From: Pelobates cultripes
Lineage: Eukaryota > Chordata > Amphibia > Anura > Pelobatidae
Reading direction: 5' to 3'
Assembly (NCBI GenBank): GCA_933207985.1
Contig: OW240913.1
Location: 269,919,049 to 269,983,048, forward strand
Length of the DNA: 64,000 nucleotides
Positions 31,157-42,675 of the stretch are shown here, piece after piece. A model generated the notes under the pieces. The model saw only the letters and a program-made list of their open reading frames with translations, made no database searches and was not told the origin of the DNA. Position 1 is the first letter of the stretch; each line of letters starts with the position of its first letter. The position numbers were made by a program, and so were the translations under genes.

Positions 31157-32016
31157 TGAAACGGCACCCCCAGGCATAAAAGTGGTTAACAGCCGTTTAG
31201 GAGATATTCCCTTCCAGATATACAGGCAGCTCCTGTAGACACCAATCCACCGGAGAAGCATACAAATGCTCTCAAACATATGAATGCTGTAAGCAGACGA
31301 ATAGGAAAAACCATACGAAAGGTTTACACTCCTAGCAGTTGAACTGGAACAGCATACAATAAATCCCCCCAAGAACGAGACAAGGCTCCGTGTTGGGGGT
31401 CAAGCAGGAACAGACTGAGCTGTGGGTTTATTGTTCTTATATACACATTCTTAAACATTAGTACCACCCACAGGATTTTGTAAAACAACCAATGAACACG
31501 TAATACACAGTAAAACACTCCCATTCATTCCAGAAGAATCCTCCCCTCTGCCTGTGATATAATTACTGAACACAATGGGCTAACGTAATTATCACAGGCA
31601 GGAAAATACAGTTTTACACAATATTCATAACTTAAAAGTATACATCACATTCACATTGGTCCAGTGGGTCAAAAGTTAGTTGGAAGTCCCTTTGTGACCG
31701 CCTGCAAGCATGGCTTGGGTGTGGTAAGCCAATTATCTCCAGCATACAGAAAATAGCTCTATTCACAACAACATTAAAAATACACAAAAATACATAATTC
31801 CCATTACACTGAACAGAACCCCCACATTCACCCTATCCCCAGATAGCTTGGATCTGAGCTCTCAATATATCCAAACAGCACTCAGATCCCACAAACAGAA
31901 CAAAATCGCCATGGGGTTAAGTCTAGCATGGGCTGTTGAGAGGGGCCATAGTCATGAGGCAGGAGGCTGGCAACCAGGCTTCTCCATAACCCAGTGGCGA
32001 GGTTAGTTTCACCACA
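31157..32016 (-). repeat. LTR (3' LTR in element orientation)
   Basis: It carries a block (about 31553-31605, TGATATAATTACTGAACACA) missing from its partner. The partner carries about 60 bp near 36227-36290 that this copy lacks. Otherwise the two agree closely with scattered substitutions. That pattern suggests an element of moderate age. Confidence 0.85.
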
Positions 32017-32039
32017 TCTCTCCCCTTTCCCACCAAGAC

Positions 32040-33410
32040 TAACAAGGTACCTGACCTCCTGTCGGTCAGTGCCTTGGTTAGTCAAGCAACCCACCCACAA
32101 CAAATAATCAGCAGAGTAACCCACCCACAATACTTGGTTACTGCACCTGGGGAACCTGGTAGCCTGTCCCGTGAGGTCACTAGAGCTGAGTTGGGTGCAG
32201 GTACTCCCGACTGGTGGGTTACTTTGTGGGCAGAGACCAGCGGTACTCTGCTCTGGTGCCAGTGCTGCAGCTGGAGTAGCCTGGTTGGGGCTTGGCTGGG
32301 GATCTGGACAGGCCGTCCAGCATTCCTGTGGGTCAGGTACAGAGACCACGGTCCCATCTGTACCATCCGGGAGCTCAGTATTTCCCCTTGGGGGGAAAAG
32401 CTGCCACTGGGGAGGGAGGACGAGGCTCTCCTCTCCCAGTAGAACACACTGCAGCTGGGGAGCAGGACCGACTGTCCCTACTCCCTGTAGTTTTGGCACA
32501 GAGACCACAGTCCCATCTGCGCCGGTGGGGAGCTTAGTGTCTCCCCTTGGTGGGCTAAGCTGCCGCTGGGGAGGGAGGACGCTGCTCTCCTCTCCCTGGA
32601 GAACACACGGCTGCTGGGGAGCAGGACCGACTGTCCCTACTCCCTGTAGTTTGTGCACAGAGACTACGGTCGCATCTGCACCGGTGGGGAGCTTATTGTC
32701 TCCCCTTTGTGGGCTAAGCTGCCCCTGGGGAGGGAGGATGAGGCTCTCCTCTCTCAGTATAAGACACTGCCGCTGGGGAGAAGGGGTAACAGGCTCCTCT
32801 CCCTGACACTCTCTCTGCTGTTGGAGAGGGAGACCCGATTGTCTCCACTCCCAATAAATTGTCCTGCCGTTGGGGAGAGAAACCGACTGTCTCTGCTCCC
32901 TGTAGGCTCTCCTCTCCCTGCAAGGGATAATGGCGCTGGGGAGGGGAGACGATGCTCTCCACTCCCTGCACTTCACTCTGCCGCTGGGGAGGGAGGACGA
33001 GGCTCTCCTCTACCAGTACAACACACTGCTGTTAGGGAGCAGGAACGACTGTCCTTGCCCCCTGTAGCTCACCCTGCCGCTGGGGAGGGAGGAAGCTGCT
33101 CTCCTCTCCCTGCAAGGTACACTGCCGCTGGGGAAAGGTGACGAGGCTCTATATTCCCTGCAATTTACACTGCCGCTGGGGAAAGGAGACAAGGCTCTCT
33201 ATTCCCAATTCACATTGCCGCTGGGGAAAGGAGACAAGGTTCTCTATTCCCTGCAATTCACACTGCCGCTGGGGAAAGGAGATGCTGCTCTCTATTCCCT
33301 GCAAATCAATCTGCCGCTGGGGATCTGGGCCGACCGCCCAGCATCCCTGTAGCTCACCCTGCCGCCGGGGAGGGAGGACGCTGCTCTCCTCTCCCTGTGG
33401 GGCTAGTGGA
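32040..33410 (-). repeat. minisatellite inside the LTR element
   Basis: Units of about 48 to 130 bp built on CTGCCGCTGGGGA and GGAGGACGAGGCTCTCCTC recur across this span on the plus strand. On minus they encode PPQRQLSPPRGD and PQRQCELQGIE-type repeats in the main frame, and other frames stay open too because the unit lacks stops. Confidence 0.75.
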
Positions 33411-33922
33411 GAGACCTCGGTCCCATCTCTACTAGCCGGCTGGAGGTCCTCCCAGTACACCTCGACAATATCCTCCCAGCTAAAGGGCTCTGGACCTGGG
33501 TCTGCCACGATGCTCTCCTGCTGGGTATCCTCGATGTAGCGGAACAGATGTTTGTAATCCTGCTCCAGTTCCCACTCCAGGGTTGCAAGGTGTACCAAGT
33601 CTGGTCCCACTTCGTGGTGGTCATCCCAGTCTTGCATACCCTCCCTCCAGTCAAAAATATAATCGAACCGAGTCTCTTCAGGGCTCCCAAAGTCAGGTTC
33701 TGTGAACATCTCCCACAGCAAGCCAGAGACATTAAACTCCTCTCCCTCCGGGTTATTGTGCTCCACTGTCCAGGGTGTATACTGAACCGTATACCACCAG
33801 AGTGCCTTGTAGGCATCCTCTAGCCATAGCTCCTGCCATACCCGGTACTCGAGCTCCTTTACCCATTGCTCCAGGGGCTGCTCTCCCAGGAAGGGCATCC
33901 GCAGTGCCAGTCGCGTCTGCAA
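33149..33922 (-). CDS. LTR-element protein: Trp/Glu-rich domain plus PQRQ repeats
   Basis: The frame gives 257 residues. The N-terminal 170 are acidic and aromatic: GEQPLEQWVKELEYRVWQEL, WEMFTEPDF, LEWELEQDYKHLFRYIEDTQ and SWEDIVEVYWEDLQP. The rest is a tandem repeat, SFPQRQCELQGIE-like, about 16 residues per unit. It probably began upstream (start codon near 35669) before the hAT inserted. No zinc knuckle or protease is seen. It may be a capsid-like Gag, but I cannot assign it. Confidence 0.5.
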   Translation of the reverse strand: MQTRLALRMPFLGEQPLEQWVKELEYRVWQELWLEDAYKALWWYTVQYTPWTVEHNNPEGEEFNVSGLLWEMFTEPDFGSPEETRFDYIFDWREGMQDWDDHHEVGPDLVHLATLEWELEQDYKHLFRYIEDTQQESIVADPGPEPFSWEDIVEVYWEDLQPASRDGTEVSPLAPQGEESSVLPPRRQGELQGCWAVGPDPQRQIDLQGIESSISFPQRQCELQGIENLVSFPQRQCELGIESLVSFPQRQCKLQGI

Positions 33923-33959
33923 TTGCTGCTCTTCTCTGGGGAGACGCTCGCCCCGCTGG

Positions 33960-35537
33960 CATAGGTGTGCGCAGCCTATTGCATTAGGGTGTGCACCCTA
34001 AAGCACAAACGCACACCGCGTGTATATGTATGTACAAGGTATATATATACACACACACATACATACACTGCTGTGTGTGTGTGTGCTGCATGAGCGTGGT
34101 TTGAGGGTGTTGTGTGTGTAAGGGTGCTGTGTGTGTGTGTGTGTGTAAAGGTGCTGTGTGTGAGGGTGCTGTTTGTGTGCTGTGTGTGTGTGAGAGTGCT
34201 GTTTGTGTGCTGTGTGTGTGTGATGGTGTTTGTGTGTGTGTCTGTGTGTGTGTTTATTAGGGTCCTGTTAGTGTGCTGTGTGTGTGAGGGTGCTGTGTGT
34301 GTGTTTGTGAGGGTGCTGTTTCTGTTTGAGGGTGCTGTATGTGTGTGGGTGCTGTATGTGCGAAGGTGCTGTATGTGTGTGGGTGCTGTGTGTGTGTGGG
34401 TGCTGTATGTGTGGGCTGTGTGTGGGTGTGTATGTGTGAAGGTGCTGTGTGTGTGTGCTGTGTATGTGGTGTATGTGTGTGAGGGTGCTGTGTGTGTGTG
34501 TGCTGTGTGTGTGTGTGCTGTGTGTGTGGGTGCTGTATGTGTGTGCTGTGTGTGGGTTCTGTGTGTGTTGGTGCTGTATGTGTGTGTGTGGGTGCTGTAT
34601 GTGTGCAGGTGCTGTATGTGTGTGTGTGTGTGTGTGTGTGCTGAGCGTGCTGTATGTGTGTATTCTGTATGTGTGTTCTGTATGTGCTGTATGTGTGTGG
34701 GTGCTGTATGTGGGTGCTGTATGTGTGTGCTGTGTGTGTGAAGGTGCTGTATGTGTGCTGTATGTGTGTGCTACATGTGTGTGTGGGTGCTGTATGTGTG
34801 AGGGTGCTGTGTGTGTGTGTGTGTGTGTGTGCTGTATGTGTGTGTGCTGTGTGTGTGTGGTGTATGTGTGTGAGGGTCCTGTGTGTGTGCTGTGGGTGCT
34901 GTGTATGTGTGTGTGTGCTGTGTGTGTGCTGTATGTGTGTGCTGTGTGTGTGTGGGTGCTGTATGTGTGTGCTGTATGTGTGTGCTGTGTGAGGGTGCTG
35001 TGTGTGTGTGGGTGCTGTGTGTCTGTGTGTATGTGTGTGCTGTATGTGTGTAGATGTGTGTGCTGTGTGTCTGTGTGTGCTGTATGTGTGTAGGTGCTGT
35101 GTGGGTGCTGTGTGTGTGGGTGTGTGTGCTGTATGTGTGTGGGTGATTGTGGGGGTGGAGGTGGGGGTACATTACTTAATATCACCCCTCCCTTCTTACC
35201 TTATGTAGGGAGGGGGGATTCTTGTTCCTGCTTTCCCTTGTGGTCCAGTGGAGAGTGAACTCTAGCCCCTGTGGGGATAGAGTTCAGTCTCTCGAGATCT
35301 GAGCATTGCCGCGGCAACACTCAGAACTCGCGATAGGAACCGGGCCGAGCTGCTGGTTGAGCTCCCTGGGTCCTCTCCTGCCTCCCTCCATGCTGCAGTG
35401 GGGAGGGAGGCTGAGAGCAGAGCCGGCGCTCGGATAGCGCCGGCTCTGCATGAGCCAACAGGGTAGATCCTGAGATCTCCCCTGCCGGTCTCACTCCATA
35501 GGCGTGCCGCTGGGATTAGGGTGTGCGCACGCCTATG
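33960..35537. mobile_element. non-autonomous hAT nested in the LTR element
   Basis: Ends CATAGGTGTGCGCA and TGCGCACGCCTATG are inverted repeats. Flanks CCCGCTGG (33952-33959) and CCCGCTAG (35538-35545) match at 7 of 8. No transposase. Most of its length is the TG-rich tract described separately. A GC-rich right part (35240-35530) contains the palindrome GAGCCGGCGCTCGG / GCGCCGGCTCTG. Confidence 0.8.
34070..35160. repeat. about 1.1 kb of TG-rich minisatellite
   Basis: Units such as GGTGCTGTATGTGTGTG and GTGCTGTGTGTGTGTG alternate with no fixed period. Both strands stay open, giving false long ORFs. Such alternating purine-pyrimidine DNA can adopt Z-form (general knowledge). Confidence 0.9.
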
Positions 35538-35764
35538 CCCGCTAGTACTGTACATTATCCAGGGCCTGGTACCAGATGCCTTTCCTTAATGCATCCCGGC
35601 CATCCAGGTCCTCCTCCTCGTATAAAACGGCTGGTTCCATCCTGCTGCTGTCAGGGTCGCTGTACCCAGACATGTGTTGCCCTCAATTTGTAATTCCAGG
35701 GAATGGTGTCACCTTGTAGCTGTCCTTCTGGGCTGTGGGAATGATCCCGCCGCTTGCCACCAAT

Positions 35765-36644
35765 TGTTACGGAACCCCCAGGCATAAAAGGGGTTAATAG
35801 CCGTTTAGGAGATATTCCCTTCCAGATATACAGGCAGCTACTGTAGACACCAATCCACCGAACCGGAGAAGCATACGAATGCTCTCAAACATATGAATGC
35901 TGTAAACAGACGAATAGGAAAAACCATACGAAAGGTTTACACTCCTAGCAGTCGAACTGGAACAGCATACAATAAATCCCCCCCTAAGAACGAGACAAGG
36001 TTCCGTGTTGAGGGTCAAGCTGGAACAGACTGAGCTGTGGGTTTATTGTTCTTATATCCACATTCTTAAACATTAGTACCACCCACAGAATTTTGTAAAA
36101 CAACCAATGAACACGTAATTCACAGTAAAACACTCCCATTCATTCCAGCAGAATCCTCCCCTCTGCCAAGAAAATACACAGTTTTACACAATATTCATAA
36201 CTTTAAAAGTATACATCACATTCACATTTACATTTTCAGAATCAGCATACTCCAAATACAAACATACGTCAAAATCATACAAATTGGTCCAGTGGGTCAA
36301 AAGTTAGTTGGAAGTCCCTTTGTGACCGCCTGCAAGCAAGGCTTGAGTGTGGTAAGCCAATTATCTCCAGCATACAGAAAATAGCTCTATTCACAACAAC
36401 CGTAAAAATACACAAAAATACATAATTCCCATTACACTGAACAGAACCCCCACATTCAACCTATCCGCAGATAGCTTGGATCTGAGCGCTCAATATATAC
36501 GAACAGCGTTCAGATCCCACTAACAGAACAAAATCACCATGGGGTTAAGTCTAGCATGGGCTGTTGAGAGGGGCCATAATCATGAGGCAGGAGGCTGACA
36601 ACCAGGCTTCTCCATAACCCAGTGGCGAGGTTAGTTTTGCCACA
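35765..36644 (-). repeat. LTR (5' LTR in element orientation)
   Basis: Read on minus, this LTR lies upstream and should hold the promoter. Starts TGTGGCAAAACTAACC on minus and ends CCGTAACA. No clear TATA box was assigned. Confidence 0.85.
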
Positions 36645-36801
36645 GTTAATTTTCGAATAACAAAGATATGTCAAAAATAGTTAAAGAAGACTTCTCAACA
36701 ACATTTAATTTGTAGCTAAAATACAAATTGAATCAGTATTAAACAACTATGAGTTAATAATCTTGAAAACATGTTTGTTTTTATTTACTTTACACTTATA
36801 G

Positions 36802-37020
36802 GAGGAATTTCAGAGGCTTAAGATACCATTTGTTTCCATCAATGGGGGCCGGAAGCCACATATTGTGCGTTGCCAGTTATACCACAAATTAAAGCAAATT
36901 ATTGAAAATCGTGAAAGCATTTTTGAAAAATGTTTTCCTGTCAGCTTCGTGCTTGCTAGCAAGTTGCTTCATATGTCCTATAAACAGCCAAGTATCTTTG
37001 GACGATGGGATCCTGTCAAG
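36802..37020 (+). CDS. AK9: AK9 visible exon 13: second CPV/YR module, first half
   Basis: The acceptor is CACTTATAG and the donor GTATAA; 73 codons, residues 670-742. It encodes IPFVSINGGRKPHIVRCQLY, a helix LKQIIENRESIFEKCFPVSF and then SIFGRWDPVK. It corresponds to the segment before the P-loop module of exons 7-8, with WDPV in place of FCPV. The acceptor lies about 160 bp after the end of the LTR element at 36644. Confidence 0.93.
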
Positions 37021-37145
37021 GTATAATAATAAGACAACTGTGCATCAATGAAATTATACAACTTGTTACTGTGATAACACTGTACATCTGTTCAAAATTG
37101 TGTGGTAGTTGGATATGTAAAAGAGACAGCTAAAAATTGATGTAT

Positions 37146-37330
37146 TTAAAAGGACATTCTAAGCACCATTGTCAATCCAGCTTATTGCAGTGGTTATAGT
37201 CCAAGGAATTATTGGGTGAAGTCCCTCTATTTTTTGTTTTTTTAATCAAACAAATTTAGAGTTTTTCTGACAAAAACTAGTGCACCCCAGCACTGAAAAT
37301 CTAGTCTGTGACAGGTTGGCTATCCTATTA
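37146..37330. mobile_element. 5' part of a T2-type MITE
   Basis: TTAAAAGGACATTCTAAGCACC at 37146 and GCTTATTGCAGTGGTTATAG resemble the family's outer and inner repeats. The right border is unclear. Confidence 0.45.
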
Positions 37331-37444
37331 CAATAAAAACTATGACAAATTTGTACAGGTAATGTATAAGTGAAACTTTAAAAAAAAGAATACATGGGAT
37401 ATATATTCCTACTTAGAATATTCATAATAAGGACCGTCAGTGGC

Positions 37445-37540
37445 ATGCAAATGGGGGACGGGGGGCCGTCCGCCCCGGGTGCCACTCACTAGTGGGGTGT
37501 CCGGGGCGCACTTTCACAGGGGCGGCATTTTGCCATCCCT
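37445..37540. mobile_element. hAT-type end fragment (CAGTGGC)
   Basis: CAGTGGCATGCAAATGGGGG followed by GGGGGCCGTCCGCCCCGGGT is the CpG-rich end of a common hAT group. No matching right end is close. Confidence 0.45.
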
Positions 37541-38023
37541 GTGTCTTATGTAAAGGGATTGGGTCGCTTACAAGAGTCTCCACATCCAGCAGCAGCAGGT
37601 CCTCTGTTCTCGTGATCTGCAAGAGCGGTGCCATAGGTTGCTATGGTCCTGAGAGTGTGCAAGAGGCACTAGGGCTGAGTATAACCCAATGATAAGAAGG
37701 TGTGCTAAAAATAGACATTTGGGGATTTAGAAAGTGTATTTTTCTAAAAAGTGGTGCAAAAATGTAAAAGGGCTGAAGCCACCAATGGAATCTGCCTGCT
37801 GGTTCCACTGGCTTCCATGGTGGTTATCACTCTTAATACTTTATACCACTTTTCAAAACAGAACACTTTTGTAAATCCTGTTTACTGTCCTGAAACAACT
37901 GCAGCAATGAGCCTTAAATGTACTCAAAATTTTAATATAAAGCATCCTTACACTCATACAGCATGATACATTTTCAATGTTGCAGCAGTCTATATTTCCT
38001 TAATTGCCTAATTAATTAAGGCA

Positions 38024-39006
38024 CGCTAAGCTCGGAAAATGACGATCTGGACACACTGGATCCTGTCCACCGAACGTCCCGACTTCCAGACCCTTATACA
38101 CTAACCAAACGACTACCGCCATGACAAACGAAGAGTAAGATGGACAATACCCTCAAAGACTGACAGACATGGCCCAGATCCGTAGCCACCTGACTGACCC
38201 AGACTTCCCGTGGGGAACGAGACAGACGAAACCAGACAGAGGGACACTACAACACGTAGACACACGGCATGGACTAGCCGGCCACCCAAGATTGAGATCA
38301 CTGAACACCAGGGCCACAGCTGCCAAATTGGCCCACTCCGACACCCTCCCCACCCCACCCGCTCCCCAAGCACAGGCTCAGGCGTTTCCCCAACACTCCC
38401 GGCCCCGCCTCGAGGCACCCACGGCACACTCCCAGAGACGGGTGGTCACACCAACTGGGAGACGCTGGGATGTGACCTCCCTAGCAGAACACAGCTTGCG
38501 GGATGGAGGGGAGGTAGAGAACACACAGACTACCTAGGATGGCAAACCCCTCAGTACAGACATTAGATGTAATGATAAACCTGCGAAGCAGATACCAGGT
38601 TTAGCCAACAAGCAACCCACAAGGTCAGGTGCCTGAGCAGTGCTCCAAACGCCGGCGCGCCTCCCCCCCCCCAACCCTCGTGGACCCGCAGACCAAACAG
38701 CCTAGTTGAATACCTGTTGCATTACACATGATGGTATACATATAGGTATAAATTCATAGACATCTGGATGAACGTATAGGCAGAGGTGGATGCTTAGAAT
38801 GTTCTAAGCCCTACATGTAACCCACTGAACGCTTATTAGGCGACCTACACAGTTCTGATCTTAAGGTTCGATGAGAGATCTGCGCATCTCGATTTGTCTG
38901 ATATTATGAACCAAAGCTGAAACCTGTGTGTTTCACCATACTAACCACATGCATTTCTTTTTTTCTGTAACTCTACAAAATTCTTTAATAAAATATAAAT
39001 TTACAA
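38024..39006 (+). mobile_element. 983-bp LINE-type retroposon with 15-bp target duplication
   Basis: TAATTAATTAAGGCA is exact on both sides (38009-38023 and 39007-39021). It ends TTTAATAAAATATAAATTTAC. A short ORF (38169-38537) is Pro/Arg/Thr-rich and not recognised. It is probably 5'-truncated, or a relative of the 1.6-kb retroposons. Confidence 0.75.
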
Positions 39007-39282
39007 TAATTAATTAAGGCAGTACAAAGGCAGCTTGCACATATGCCTTGCAGCCACTGCACTTTTTAGCCATATAGATTATAGTATAGTAAAAGAAAAG
39101 AGAATGCTATATTTTACAATACTAATGCAAATATACTATGTAATGAAAAATGCAGTAAAAAAATTAAATCCATCCTGGGCTATGAAAAAAGTGAATAGAA
39201 ATTAGCCTCTTTTTGTACGTATTCGTGTTTTTACATCCAAATACACATTGTAACATAGTTTAACTAACTTCTTTTTTTTCAG

Positions 39283-39496
39283 CTAAGCCAGGGAGAAGTA
39301 ATAAAACCTTTTCAAAACCAAGAAAAACCCGGATTCCCTTTAATCTACCGACAGTATATTTACTTCTTCTCAACGAAAGAAAATAGGAATATTTTCATTT
39401 TGAATCCTATTAAATTTCTTCGTCAGCCAAAGCCCAAACCTTCTGTGCCAATTAGAATTGCAATTGTTGGACCTCCCAAGTCTGGAAAGACTACAG
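39283..39496 (+). CDS. AK9: AK9 visible exon 14: second P-loop
   Basis: The acceptor is TTTTTTTCAG and the donor GTAACA; it leaves one base. Residues 743-813 finish the module (YRQYIYFFSTKENRNIFILN, then NPIKFL) and then give RIAIVGPPKSGKTT, a strand plus Walker A loop. The Gly-x4-Gly-Lys-Thr pattern and following Thr are intact, so ATP binding is expected. Confidence 0.95.
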
Positions 39497-39674
39497 GTAA
39501 CATAAGACAAATGCAAAGTGCAGTTTAATTGATTATTGCACATTGTAAATATACCCCTCTTATATTTACTGCTATATATTGATTGAGATATCTAATCACA
39601 GCTTCATCCCATGAGTTTTATTTTGCAAGGTCTAATCTTTAGAAAACCATTTTTATTTCAGTATTATCCAGTAT

Positions 39675-39910
39675 GACAACCCAGACACATAAAGTACTTC
39701 AGCTTGTTGAAGTTTTTTATGACTGTGGAGTTTTACATTTTTTGACAGTCTATAAAGGTGCCAATTTCAGTATAAATCTGCACTTTTAGAACTCGGTCAG
39801 AAATAGCTCCAGGGCCATCACACAGACAGCTGGGGAGAGTTTCTTCTGCTTCTTTTAGATCCACAGAACTTCCAGAAGTGGCAGGCACATTGAGCTATTG
39901 TTGCTTTCCC
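39675..39910. mobile_element. diverged T2-type MITE
   Basis: AACCCAGACACATAAAGTAC followed by TTCAGCTTGTTGAAG matches the inner stem of family C at low identity. CCCTTTAA at 40441 may be a remnant terminus of the same or another copy. Confidence 0.35.
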
Positions 39911-40533
39911 CCCATCTTATTGAGCTGTAGAACAGCTCATGGAGAAGCATGAGAAAGCTGTGATCCTTCACAGAAGCTTCTTATCTCAGAGGCATCTCTT
40001 TCAGTCTGTGCTGGGGAAAGAGGGGAGATATAAAGGCTACGTAGAGCATGTCTGCAGCCTCTGCAAGCTGTTATTACCTATGCCGATAAAGAAAACGTGA
40101 AAAAAATAAATGCATGGTTTAAATCTTTAAAATTCTCATTAGTGTACCTTCTGTCAGTAAAATTCAGTGTAGGACATCAGATTGTATGTCGGAACCAAAG
40201 CAGTCATACAATGACCAAATATTGTTAATAGCCACACATGTATATTGGTTGCTTTTGGGGTGCCTTTAATTTTCCTTGATGCACACAAGCTGGTAAAACA
40301 GGGATTGGCTTTAGTTTTGTTTTTGTTGTGCTTTTTTGTGTGACTATTAAAAGCCACAGATAAATAGAATTGTGTCCATTCATTCATTTTAGATGAGCTG
40401 AATCACTGCATATATTAATCTTAACAGTTTTATGTAGCTTCCCTTTAATGTAATATTTATTTTGGACTTTTATATAAAAAAAGGTTTTATTATGAAATGT
40501 AGTTATGAGAATGCATATTTCAATGTATTTCAG

Positions 40534-40735
40534 TTGCCAAGATGTTTGCAAGTGTATATGGTCTCCAGCGCCTGTCTATAGGGGATACCATCCGTTCAGT
40601 GTTGGAAAATCAGCCAAATACTGATTTAGCCTTAGAAATTAAAGATAATCTTGTAAAGGGATTGGTTGTACCTGATGAACTTGCAATCAAGTGCCTAGAA
40701 GTCAGTATGATGGACCTAACATGTAACACAACTGG
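40534..40735 (+). CDS. AK9: AK9 visible exon 15: nucleoside-monophosphate binding segment
   Basis: The acceptor is TGTATTTCAG and the donor GTAAGT. Residues 814-880 include RLSIGDTIRSVLENQP (the GDxxR motif that contacts the acceptor nucleotide) and LVKGLVVPDELAIKCLE (the G-x-LVPD segment). This is the most canonical adenylate-kinase stretch in the window, and the acceptor-site Arg is present. Confidence 0.95.
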
Positions 40736-40909
40736 GTAAGTTACTGGCTATGATTTCTAAACCTTGGTATTGATGGGTGAATTCTTCTGTAATACAGAAG
40801 TTCATATATTTATTTTCGTTTCCTGACTAGTTTATTAAATTAATCCTAATACTATTTGCCGTGCATTATAAACCATCTACCATTCTTATTTCGATCATAG
40901 ATTTCAAGT

Positions 40910-41330
40910 AAATGTTTAAAAAAGGAGGGTGGGATGGGCTACTTGTGATATTGGGTAGAATTGGGCCACTAGCTATACAGGAGAATTGGGCTACTGGTTA
41001 TGGGGTGGAGAACAGGGCAACTGGTGGGATGGGCTGCTGACTGTTGGGAGACGTGCTAATGGCTACAAAGGATGAGATTGCGCTACTGCTAAAAGGGAGC
41101 AGAATTTGGCTATTGACTGTGAGGGAGCAACAGTTTATTTACTGTTGTGGGGAATGGGAAAAATGGCTACAGACAATAAGAGGTTCCTCTTCTTTCACAC
41201 AAGCAAAGCAAATCCATATAAAATCCCTCCAACCACACAAACGAACCCTGTTTATACATTTGCCCCTGATTTCACACATACTGGCCCTCTATACACATAA
41301 GCAAATGCATTCACACACACACACATAAGA
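40910..41330. repeat. degenerate GGGCTACTGG repeat and CA-rich tract
   Basis: GGGCTACTTG, GGGCCACTAG, GGGCTACTGG and GGGCAACTGG recur about every 30-35 bp between 40934 and 41080. From 41265 to 41395 the tract is CA-rich. Confidence 0.55.
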
Positions 41331-41399
41331 GTATACACACAGGCACTCTATGCAAATAGACTAATACATACACACTTATAGTCATAGACATAATTAAAT

Positions 41400-42079
41400 T
41401 AAAAAAAAAAAGGTTGTGTGCACACATCTAAATATTTTTTATGCTTGGCTAGTAACTCTAATTGTGACATTTTAAACCCTGCCAATGGTAAGTGGTGATA
41501 CAAGGTGAAATAACCATATATAGTGTGATATGAAACCTCAAAAATTATCACAAATTATCTAACATTAACATTGCCAAATTTGAAACTACAAAATTCAAAA
41601 TCAATATATTCAAACTATCTCTCATTTTATGGTGCTTATAGAGGAAGTGTATATTGAGAAATTCTAGCAGTTCTGTCTTGTTGTACCAGAGTCTCAGGAT
41701 GAACAGTACTGGGATACAAGTGATATTGTATTCCAGCCATATCCTTCTCATAAGGCCCAGCACAGCATTATGGAGCAGTAAAAGAGAGAACTAAGCAGGA
41801 AAATACTTCTCTGTTAAGCTTCCAGTGATGTGTCTTTGCTGTAAGCAAAGATGGGCAAGTCAAAGAGTGGCTCATATAATGTACTTAATAAAGAAATACA
41901 TCCATATTTACACGTTATATTATGGGGTGTTGATGATAGGGCAGGAAGAGATACTAATGCACATAAGGTATTTGGTGTACCAGATTGCTACACCACTATC
42001 GTGTTGTAGTGAGTTACATAGTTGCGGAGCTCTGAAATAGTCTTACATACTGGTTACAGGTTATTTGGTTTATTCACAG
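41400..42079. other. intronic sequence, nothing recognised
   Basis: AT-rich; no element ends found. Confidence 0.4.
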
Positions 42080-42226
42080 AATTGTTATTGATGGCTATCC
42101 AGCAACAAAACAACAAGTGGATCTCTTGGAAGCATTCTGCATAATACCAGTAAAAATATTTGAACTACAGCTTTCAACGAAGGAAATTCTAAAAAGAGGA
42201 CTGTCAGACAAGAAAAACACCAAAAG
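42080..42226 (+). CDS. AK9: AK9 visible exon 16: IDGYP motif
   Basis: The acceptor is TATTCACAG and the donor GTACTA; two bases enter and two leave. Residues 881-929 read GIVIDGYPATKQQVDLLEAF, then IPVKIFELQLSTKEILKRG. It is the LDGFPR equivalent, with the Arg replaced by Ala. The following strand and helix match the usual kinase core. Confidence 0.94.
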
Positions 42227-42675
42227 GTACTAACGCAGGGTAACATGTATGTTAAAATCTAAGCAACAGATAAAGACAATCAGAAAATTCAGTAATAAAT
42301 ATTTTTTAAACCTAGGGGATATATGGAGCCTTTTACATTACAAATATTGGAAACAATTCCTGAATTTGACAATTTAACTCAACTGTATTTCTATGGCTAG
42401 CATACCTTACCTGTGTCAAGATTAAATAATGCCCCAAAACATACAACGTTTCTGTCTAACCTCACTAACAAAAAGGAAGGCCAGGTACTAGCACATTACC
42501 GAACATTAGGTCTGCCAGGCTTCATGTGCCTAGAGAGGTCTGAAACAAGCGAAGAATAATCAAACAATCAAACATAACAAGGTCTAGGGTTACGGAACCT
42601 TAACATGATAGGAAGAGCAAGCCAAGAGTACAAGAAAAAAGAATAGTCAAAAGCCTTTAAAAAATCCAGACATTA

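Larger units (their letters stand above)
31157..36644 (-). mobile_element. non-autonomous LTR retrotransposon on minus strand
   Basis: Direct repeats of 860 bp (31157-32016) and 880 bp (35765-36644), bounded TG...CA, are flanked by the 5-bp duplication GTTAA (31152-31156 and 36645-36649). On minus, a purine-rich tract GGGAAAGGGGAGAGA adjoins the left LTR, as a polypurine primer site, and TTGGTGGCAAGCGGCGGG adjoins the right LTR where a tRNA primer site should be. No gag-pol, protease or reverse transcriptase was recognised. The internal part codes for a repeat-rich protein and is split by a hAT element. Confidence 0.85.

Noticed and set aside
32171..32806. Plus-strand 211-codon frame in the LTR element
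   Set aside because: It is antisense to the element's own frame and made of the same minisatellite.
31882..32976. Minus-strand 364-codon frame running into the LTR, as a separate gene
   Set aside because: Most of it is the minisatellite read in a different frame from the 33149-33922 protein, and it continues into the LTR. It may be a shifted continuation, not an independent gene.
34112..35185. Several long open frames on both strands (up to 305 codons)
   Set aside because: They arise from the TG-rich repeat, which lacks stops in several frames. Composition is only Cys/Val or His/Thr/Ser repeats.
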